A stretch of 20,859 nt of DNA from NCBI GenBank assembly GCA_040275425.1, contig JBEOKB010000239.1:1-20859 (forward strand), written 5' to 3'. Shown one piece after another: positions 16,460 through 20,859 of this stretch. The first letter of the stretch is position 1, and each line of letters opens with the position of its first letter. The notes beneath the pieces were generated by a model. It did not search any database and had not been told where the DNA came from. It saw only the letters and a list, made by a program, of their open reading frames with translations. This DNA is from Pinisolibacter sp040275425 (lineage in GTDB: Bacteria > Pseudomonadota > Alphaproteobacteria > Rhizobiales > Ancalomicrobiaceae). A program made the position numbers and the translations under genes.

Positions 16460-16891
16460 TCAGACGCCGGGGGCAGCCTTTCGGCGCCCCGCCTCGGCAA
16501 CGAGCTGGGCACCGAGGGCCATCAGCGCCGCGCCAAAGGCGCCGAGGTCGTCGGAGCCGACGACCGCGAGAAGTGCGGCAGTCTCGAACGTGCCCTCCGG
16601 CACATCGTAAGCCCTTGCGGCGGAAACGTCGGGAGCGCCGGGATGCCCCTCGGCGGTGCGGCGCGGGTCGAAGCCGTCGTTCAGCCGAGTGCGCAGGATC
16701 GGCGCGGACAGCATGAAGCGAGGCGCATCGGGGCGGCGGTCGCCGTGGGCAATGCGCACGAGCATCCGCCCACCTCCCATGCCCACGAACGCCGTGTCGA
16801 ACAGCCCGTGCCGGGCCGCCGAATAGAGAGAGGACGGGGAGGTCTGGCTGAGATTGGTACCCTGCGCGTGCAAGTCGATGACGTTGGACAT
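16460..16891 (-). CDS. Unrecognised 143-aa protein, element small protein 2
   Basis: A 143-residue protein with no family I know. ATG 16889-16891 has a perfect AGGAGG nine bases upstream, which decides the start; the frame is open farther up but only through the 9-bp repeats, where it would read as Ser-Ser-Ala repeats. The N-terminal half contains GLFDTAFVGMGGGRMLVRIAHGDRR-type strands (positions about 29-53), the C-terminal half a helix-rich FETAALLAVVGSDDLGAFGAALMALGAQLVAE-type segment (about 104-134). It is the first gene after the iteron-like region and may be controlled by it. Function unknown. Confidence 0.68.
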   Translation of the reverse strand: MSNVIDLHAQGTNLSQTSPSSLYSAARHGLFDTAFVGMGGGRMLVRIAHGDRRPDAPRFMLSAPILRTRLNDGFDPRRTAEGHPGAPDVSAARAYDVPEGTFETAALLAVVGSDDLGAFGAALMALGAQLVAEAGRRKAAPGV

Positions 16892-17215
16892 GGCCGTTGG
16901 CCTCCTGATCAGGATTGCGGACGATGCGGACGATGCGGACGATGCGGACGAAGGTCCTTTCGGGTATCGTCCGCATCTAATCAATTGATTTAACTAGCAT
17001 TGTACGATCGGAACGATGCGGACGATAGATTTGAGACTTAGGATCGCTTTCGCTGTCGCGAGTAGCGGGCTCCGGTCCATTGGTCCTTGCGCCCCCCCCA
17101 TTTCTTGAAACCAAAAGAGTAGGACCGTCCGCATCGTACCATCGTCCAAAAGGGCGGATTTCCTCGCGATCTTGCGGACGATGGTCTAGTGGGCACCGTC
17201 CGCACCGCCCGCAGT
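16892..17215. other. Candidate iteron-type replication origin or control region
   Basis: This 324-bp gap lies between the primase-helicase stop and the next gene on the minus strand. GCGGACGAT occurs in tandem at 16917-16952 (four units, the last ending in A instead of T), inverted at 16966-16974, and forward at 17018-17026 and 17174-17182; one-mismatch inverted copies are at 17124-17132 and 17195-17203. ATCGTCCGCAT (16966-16976) and ATGCGGACGAT (17016-17026) face each other around an A/T-rich stretch with the palindrome AATCAATTGATT (16979-16990). Repeated initiator sites around a meltable segment, next to a primase-helicase gene, fit an origin of the P4 type. Transcriptional control of the genes to the left is an alternative. 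Confidence 0.6.
16917..16952 (+). repeat. Tandem 9-bp repeat GCGGACGAT, four units
   Basis: Units are at 16917, 16926, 16935 and 16944; the first three are identical and the last reads GCGGACGAA. More copies of the same 9-mer follow in both orientations within 250 bp, so this is not a simple slippage tract. The period of nine means one face of the helix is not kept, unlike 21-22-bp plasmid iterons, but P4 alpha-binding repeats are also short. Confidence 0.92.
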
Positions 17216-19780
17216 TCAGAGGTCGGCGTCGTCGGCCACGCAGTTTCTCGCCTCCCTGCTCGCAGCCCCGATGATCTCGATGAGGCGTTCGCGGTTGCGG
17301 GTCGTAGCCCGCTTGGACCCGACCCGGATCGTCCAGCCCCGAGCCTCTTGGGCCGGTTGGGCCATCCGCGCGAGGGCTGCGGAGAGCTGGTTGGCAGCCG
17401 GGGGCTTTCCGCCGCGCCACGCCGGGCTGTGGTAGTTCGCGAGCCCGGCGAGGAGGTCGGACGCTGTACCCTCCCAAACGCCGTTCTTCGCCGCCAGCAG
17501 CTTGTCGATGCGCCCCGCGATGGGGTCCCCCGACAGGAGATCGCCCGCCGCCTGCGCGCGCGCACCGTTCAGGGTCTCGATCAGCAGCCCGTTGCGCCAG
17601 CCGAGGGCTCGTGCCATCGCCTCGGCGAACACGGCAGCATCGGCCATGCGCGGCAGGTCCGCCGGGGTGATCGTCTTGCGGACGGCATCGACCGTCGCGA
17701 GCGCCTTGACGGCGACGTCCAGCAACAGCGCGAGTATGGCCGGGTGGTCGCGCGACCAAGCCTCGTCGAGTTCGGCATCGGTGCGCCGCGCGGTGAGCGG
17801 GGCGAGCGCGATGGTGGCCGTCCGATCGAGAAGGTCGGCCCGCTTGATCGCCTCAACGATCGAGGTCCAGATCAGGGGCCGCTTGGCGGCAAAGTTCGCG
17901 ATGTCGCCGTTCGAGTAGAGCGCGCGACGCGCCAATCCGCCGCCCGTCGCGAGCGCGCAAGCCGCATCGGAGATCGCACTCGCGATGGCCGATGCATTGT
18001 CGATGACCGTCATCAGGCGCGACCGCGCGACGAGGAAGAGTTCGGCGGGGTCGGTGGGAGCACTGATCGTCGACGCGGCGTGCGGGTCGACGAGTCCGGC
18101 GAGCCGCCGGGCCGCCGACGTCTTCCCGGCGCCGTTCGGTCCGTTGATCATGGCGCCGGGGACACCACCGACGGGATAGAGCGCCCCCGAGAGGAACAGC
18201 AGCAACGCCGCCTCGGCCTGTCGCCCGGCGTCCATCGGGTCGCGAGGATCGAAGACCGGCGCGAGGTTCACATGCTCGCGAAGGCGGTCGATGAAATCGC
18301 CGGGGCGACCGTCGTGTGCTGGATCGAGCAGCGGCAGCGAACCGGCGTAGGAAATCAGGAATTCGGGGATGGTCGCCCCGTTTTCGACCGACCACCCGGC
18401 GGGCGTGACGACGATGCGGCGACGTTTGTCGTCGGCCATGTCGAAGACGATCCGCCCCGGCGACGCGGCCACACGGACGTGCGCCGCGACGATCGGGCCG
18501 ACGAGCGCCCGGCTTTCGATCTCGTCGAGAAGTTCACCCCGCGCGGTCTTGCTCAAGGGGCCGACACCGCCACGGGCGACAAGACCGAGGACCGCCCGTT
18601 GGTGTGCGGTGGAGCTGATGTCGTAAGTCGCGCCATCCAACCGCAGCAAGGGCCGCCCATCCCGCTCCTGGGCGAAGCGCGCGCCCATCTGGTCGAGCAG
18701 CGACAACGCCGCTGCCTTGGCCCCGCGACGGGAGCCGCCGCACGGGGTCGAGGCCGACGCAACCAACGAACGGAGCACGCGCCGTTCCAGCGCGTCGATC
18801 GCGTCGTCGTCGATCGGCTCGCACGAGAAGGCGAGACCCGAGAGCGCCGCCGGCCCGAACTGCTCGTCGCAGAGCACGGAGACCTTCGCCTTGAAATCCC
18901 AATTCGAGCGGGTCTCGCAGTGGCCGTGGTGGCACTTGAACGCGCCCCCGCCGAAGTAGGCCGTCCCCGTGGCCTCGCGCGAGGTGTGCTCGTCCGAGAA
19001 GGGGCACTCGATGTCGACGACGCCCTTCTCGCGTCCGGGTCCGATCACCCGGCCCAGATCCTGAAGCGCCTTCAGCATGAGGTCGGGGTTCGAGAGATCG
19101 GCCGTCCCGCCGACCTTGAGCGACGAGGACACCGGCGCCGCCCAACTGTCGGGGGCCGCCATTTCGATCGGGTCGAGCCCGAGCGCCAGACACAGATCCG
19201 CGAAATCGATGTCAGGTGCGTTCGGGGCGAACTGCGCCGTCACCACCGGCGAGGGGGACCCGTACTTCGGCTTGCCGTTGATGCCCGCCGGAAGCCGCAT
19301 GGCCCGAACCACGTCGATCGTGCCGGGGTCGGTGAGACCCTTCGCGGCGATCGCCCGCATGATGCGCTCGAAGACGCGGGGGTCCTCGATCGGGGTCTTC
19401 AGCCGGAAGACCCACTGCGCGTTGCCCGGCGACGTCTGGACGATCCACCGGGGGCTGCCGAAGGCCGACACGCCCAGCAGGTCCTTCGCGTCCACCTTCG
19501 ACCCGACGTCGTCGATCACGAGGATCGGCGCCTTCACGAAGTCGGCCGACACCCGACGACCCGACTTCACGACCGACACCGAATAGTAGAGGTTCGCGTC
19601 GGTCCGGAGGTCCTTCGCGTCGTCGCCCGCCCGACCGCCGCGCCAGAGGTGCTGGTGCGCCCGATCATTCGGGTTCGCCGGGAGCCCTGCGACCCAGACG
19701 TCGGCCCAGTCGGCGCGGAAGAGGTCACTCAAGAAGTGGTGGACGAGGGTGGTGTGAGGCACTGCATATTGGGCATCCAT
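17216..19780 (-). CDS. Primase-helicase (P4 alpha / D5-like replication protein)
   Basis: An 854-residue protein. The N-terminal part (about 1-210) looks like an archaeo-eukaryotic-type primase domain: VIDDVG with Asp90 and Asp91, and IVQTSPGNAQWVFRL. A zinc-ribbon candidate follows: Cys259 and His265 (CPFSDEH), then Cys283 and Cys288 (CHHGHC). The C-terminal part is an SF3-type or related helicase, with Walker A GPNGAGKTS (547-555, Lys553) and Walker B-like VIDN (Asp594). It would prime and unwind DNA for replication of the element. ATG 19778-19780 was chosen for GGAG nine bases upstream; a longer frame starts at 19852 without a ribosome binding site. It follows the AlpA-type gene and precedes the iteron region, as expected for a self-replicating satellite. 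Confidence 0.86.
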   Translation of the reverse strand: MDAQYAVPHTTLVHHFLSDLFRADWADVWVAGLPANPNDRAHQHLWRGGRAGDDAKDLRTDANLYYSVSVVKSGRRVSADFVKAPILVIDDVGSKVDAKDLLGVSAFGSPRWIVQTSPGNAQWVFRLKTPIEDPRVFERIMRAIAAKGLTDPGTIDVVRAMRLPAGINGKPKYGSPSPVVTAQFAPNAPDIDFADLCLALGLDPIEMAAPDSWAAPVSSSLKVGGTADLSNPDLMLKALQDLGRVIGPGREKGVVDIECPFSDEHTSREATGTAYFGGGAFKCHHGHCETRSNWDFKAKVSVLCDEQFGPAALSGLAFSCEPIDDDAIDALERRVLRSLVASASTPCGGSRRGAKAAALSLLDQMGARFAQERDGRPLLRLDGATYDISSTAHQRAVLGLVARGGVGPLSKTARGELLDEIESRALVGPIVAAHVRVAASPGRIVFDMADDKRRRIVVTPAGWSVENGATIPEFLISYAGSLPLLDPAHDGRPGDFIDRLREHVNLAPVFDPRDPMDAGRQAEAALLLFLSGALYPVGGVPGAMINGPNGAGKTSAARRLAGLVDPHAASTISAPTDPAELFLVARSRLMTVIDNASAIASAISDAACALATGGGLARRALYSNGDIANFAAKRPLIWTSIVEAIKRADLLDRTATIALAPLTARRTDAELDEAWSRDHPAILALLLDVAVKALATVDAVRKTITPADLPRMADAAVFAEAMARALGWRNGLLIETLNGARAQAAGDLLSGDPIAGRIDKLLAAKNGVWEGTASDLLAGLANYHSPAWRGGKPPAANQLSAALARMAQPAQEARGWTIRVGSKRATTRNRERLIEIIGAASREARNCVADDADL

Positions 19781-19808
19781 CACCGTGAGCTCCAAACTTG
19801 TGGTGTGG

Positions 19809-19885
19809 CGCGCTCTGCAAAGCGCGAAAATCCGAATTCGAAAGAAATCCAACGGTTCGGCGCCTCCCTCGGTGGCCGAGCCGTT
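19809..19885 (-). promoter_or_regulatory. Two hairpins in the leader between alpA and the primase gene
   Basis: The 111-bp gap contains an 11-bp stem with one G-U pair (19851-19861 with 19875-19885, 13-base loop) and a perfect 6-bp stem (19809-19814 with 19821-19826). Neither has a strong T-run on the minus strand. They could be a terminator/attenuator before the primase gene, as transcription termination in the leader controls the P4 alpha operon. That role is inferred. Confidence 0.45.
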
Positions 19886-19891
19886 TTCGCC

Positions 19892-20113
19892 TCAGAACGC
19901 GGTGGGCCGCTGGGCAGCGCGCTCGGCCATCCATGCTTCGACAGCGTCGGCGTCCCAGACAGACGCGCTTCCGATCTTGATCGGGGCCGGGAATTCGCCG
20001 TCCTTGACGAGGTCGTAGAGCTTCGTCGTGCGGAACCCGACCTTGGCGAGCAATGCCGGGCGACGCAGGAACACACGCCCCGAGTTGATGGTCTTACTGG
20101 TAAAGTTGTGCAT
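19892..20113 (-). CDS. AlpA-family transcriptional regulator / excisionase-like protein
   Basis: A 73-residue protein of the AlpA/MerR-like winged-helix type: FLRRPALLAKVGFRTTKLYDLVKDGEFPAPIKIG, then the SVWDADAVEAWMAERAA wing and helix (residues about 14-65). Such proteins activate integrase or replication genes in P4-like prophages and satellites or help excision. GGAGG lies five bases before ATG 20111-20113. A longer frame goes up to 20347 but its extra part overlaps the divergent lipoprotein region and has no ribosome binding site. It is probably the first gene of the replication operon and faces away from the lipoprotein gene. Confidence 0.9.
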   Translation of the reverse strand: MHNFTSKTINSGRVFLRRPALLAKVGFRTTKLYDLVKDGEFPAPIKIGSASVWDADAVEAWMAERAAQRPTAF

Positions 20114-20215
20114 GAGGTCCTCCGGAAAGTCGGTCGGACCCTCAAGGAGCGGCACGAAAGGCAGCGTGTAACGAAATTTGCTGAAAACAATTACGGCGAG
20201 AAGTCGGACGATTGG

Positions 20216-20243
20216 TTGCAACCCCTGCGGCGCCACCGATAAT
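20216..20243 (+). promoter_or_regulatory. Likely promoter of the lipoprotein gene
   Basis: TTGCAA (20216-20221) and GATAAT (20238-20243) are spaced by 16 bases and lie about 33 bases before ATG 20276, a good sigma70-type layout. No comparable minus-strand promoter for the AlpA-type gene stands out in this 162-bp divergent gap. Confidence 0.5.
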
Positions 20244-20275
20244 GTCGTGCCGATAGGAATGGGAGAGACACGACG

Positions 20276-20605
20276 ATGAGACCGATCCCCGCCATGCTGT
20301 TCGCCGCTCTCGCTCTCGGTGGATGCAGCATGACCCTCGCTGTCCAAGGCTCGTCAGAGAGTGGCGATGAGCAATTCACGGGCTCGGCCACCGGCTACGC
20401 GGACGGCGGAGGGACCTTGGAGATCGCGAGTTCAAAGGGCCTCAAGTGCAGTGGGACGTTCGTCTACGTGACCCGGTGCCAGGGCCAGGGCACTTTCACG
20501 TGCACCAACGGTCAGAGTGGACCGTTCGAGTTCGTGTCGACCGGCACGCGGGGAACCGGCACCGGGCACATCGGGAACAGGCGTTTCACATTCACCTTCG
20601 GCTGA
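20276..20605 (+). CDS. Small exported lipoprotein, unknown function
   Basis: A 109-residue protein with a lipoprotein signal: MRPIPAML, a hydrophobic stretch and the lipobox LGGC with Cys17 as the predicted lipidation site. The mature part is Gly/Ser/Thr-rich beta structure: two further cysteines in LKCSGTFVYVTRCQGQGTF and one in FTCTNG, then the ending FEFVSTGTRGTGTGHIG and FTFTFG. This pattern resembles short lipoproteins seen in Hyphomicrobiales, of unknown role. GGGAGAG lies about eight bases before the ATG. It may be cargo of the element or the first chromosomal gene beyond it. Confidence 0.82.
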   Translation: MRPIPAMLFAALALGGCSMTLAVQGSSESGDEQFTGSATGYADGGGTLEIASSKGLKCSGTFVYVTRCQGQGTFTCTNGQSGPFEFVSTGTRGTGTGHIGNRRFTFTFG

Positions 20606-20697
20606 TCCGATCAGCGTCCCCGGAACGGCAGCAGACCACATCGTCGATCCTCGCGCTGGGTTCGGCTGCGGCACGGAACCTGACGAGGAAGACGACG

Positions 20698-20794
20698 ATG
20701 ACCACCGACCGAATGGCGCAGATCGAATTGATCGAGAAGGGAGCGGAAGGCATCTCGTGCGCAAGATGCCCGCCTTCACCGCCGAGTGGGCCGT
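20698..20794 (+). pseudogene. Frameshifted N-terminal remnant of an IS256-family transposase
   Basis: The first 18 codons read MTTDRMAQIELIEKGAEG, like the N-terminus of rhizobial IS256-type (Mutator) transposases. One base is missing around 20752; in the next frame the match continues as LVRKMPAFTAEW, where intact copies have a sequence of the type LVREMLAFAAER. Similarity ends near 20790, so the remaining about 350 residues including the DDE core are absent. GAGGAAG sits upstream as a remnant ribosome binding site. It is a decayed fragment and should not be functional. Identification is from memory of the family N-terminus. Confidence 0.65.
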
Positions 20795-20795
20795 C

Positions 20796-20859
20796 GTCCG
20801 CATCGCGCCGATTCTGTTGAAAAACTCGGGCGTTGCGCTGGGCGTCGATCGCTGATTCA
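20796..20859. mobile_element. Possible end of a second insertion sequence
   Basis: Just where the transposase similarity stops, the sequence GATTCTGTTGAAAAACTC (20810-20827) appears, similar to terminal inverted repeats of several proteobacterial insertion sequences (ends of the type GAGTTTTTCAACAG). It runs to the window edge, so neither a transposase nor a target duplication can be checked. Confidence 0.35.

Noticed and set aside
16892..16984. N-terminal extension of the 143-aa protein through the 9-bp repeats (Ser-Ser-Ala repeats)
   Set aside because: A perfect AGGAGG precedes ATG 16891, and the repeats continue as inverted copies outside any frame, so they are better explained as DNA sites.
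16917..17026. CRISPR array
   Set aside because: Units are 9 bp, without spacers of even length, partly inverted, and no cas genes are present.
17092..17099. Run of eight C as a phase-variable tract
   Set aside because: It lies in non-coding sequence and outside any recognised promoter, so no switching role can be supported.
20204..20212. TCGGACGAT upstream of alpA as a further iteron
   Set aside because: It has one mismatch to the 9-mer; several such matches are expected by chance in the window.
17189..20242. A 1017-codon open frame on the plus strand opposite the primase gene
   Set aside because: It has Arg/Asp/Val-rich low-complexity sequence and no motifs, while the minus-strand frame has zinc, Walker A and Walker B motifs.

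Overview
This window looks like chromosomal DNA of a very GC-rich alphaproteobacterium, most likely in the Hyphomicrobiales (Rhizobiales). The reasons are the gene order tsaD-gpsA-YCII-EVE-methyltransferase, the rpmF/ispA divergence, short ATGA/GTGA gene overlaps and near-universal G/C third codon positions. An integrative element with visibly more A/T in its non-coding parts follows. No rRNA, tRNA or CRISPR array was seen.

Bases 1-2623 hold a co-directional housekeeping string: the 3' end of tsaD, gpsA (glycerol-3-phosphate dehydrogenase), a YCII-domain protein, an EVE-domain protein and a class I methyltransferase resembling the ETF-beta lysine methyltransferases. A small unrecognised protein (2763-3125) converges on a four-helix membrane protein (3147-3560, minus). 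Next come rpmF with a clear intrinsic terminator (minus) and divergent ispA (farnesyl diphosphate synthase).

Bases 5129-9610 (minus) carry a compact three-gene unit whose products all appear to work outside the cytoplasm. They are a Tat-exported protein-L-isoaspartate O-methyltransferase homologue, an 867-residue membrane protein with a spermidine-synthase-like Rossmann domain between two sets of about seven helices, and a signal-peptide alpha/beta-hydrolase-like protein. The positive-inside rule puts the Rossmann domain in the periplasm, which is odd for SAM-type enzymes. This is one of the two places where something undescribed may be present. FkbM-family methyltransferase and P-type ATPase genes follow on the plus strand (9883-13552).

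From about 13,600 to at least 20,200 there is a small integrative element of P4-satellite-like layout. It has a tyrosine integrase next to the ATPase gene, three unrecognised small proteins, a primase-helicase (854 aa) and an AlpA-type regulator. The 324-bp gap downstream of the primase gene has at least six perfect copies of a 9-bp motif, GCGGACGAT. Four units are in tandem (the last with one mismatch) and two copies face each other around an A/T-rich segment with a 12-bp palindrome. This resembles an iteron-type replication origin and is the second candidate for a new system. The right end holds a small lipoprotein gene and a frameshifted, truncated IS256-family transposase start, possibly interrupted by the end of another insertion sequence. 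The right boundary of the element was not found.
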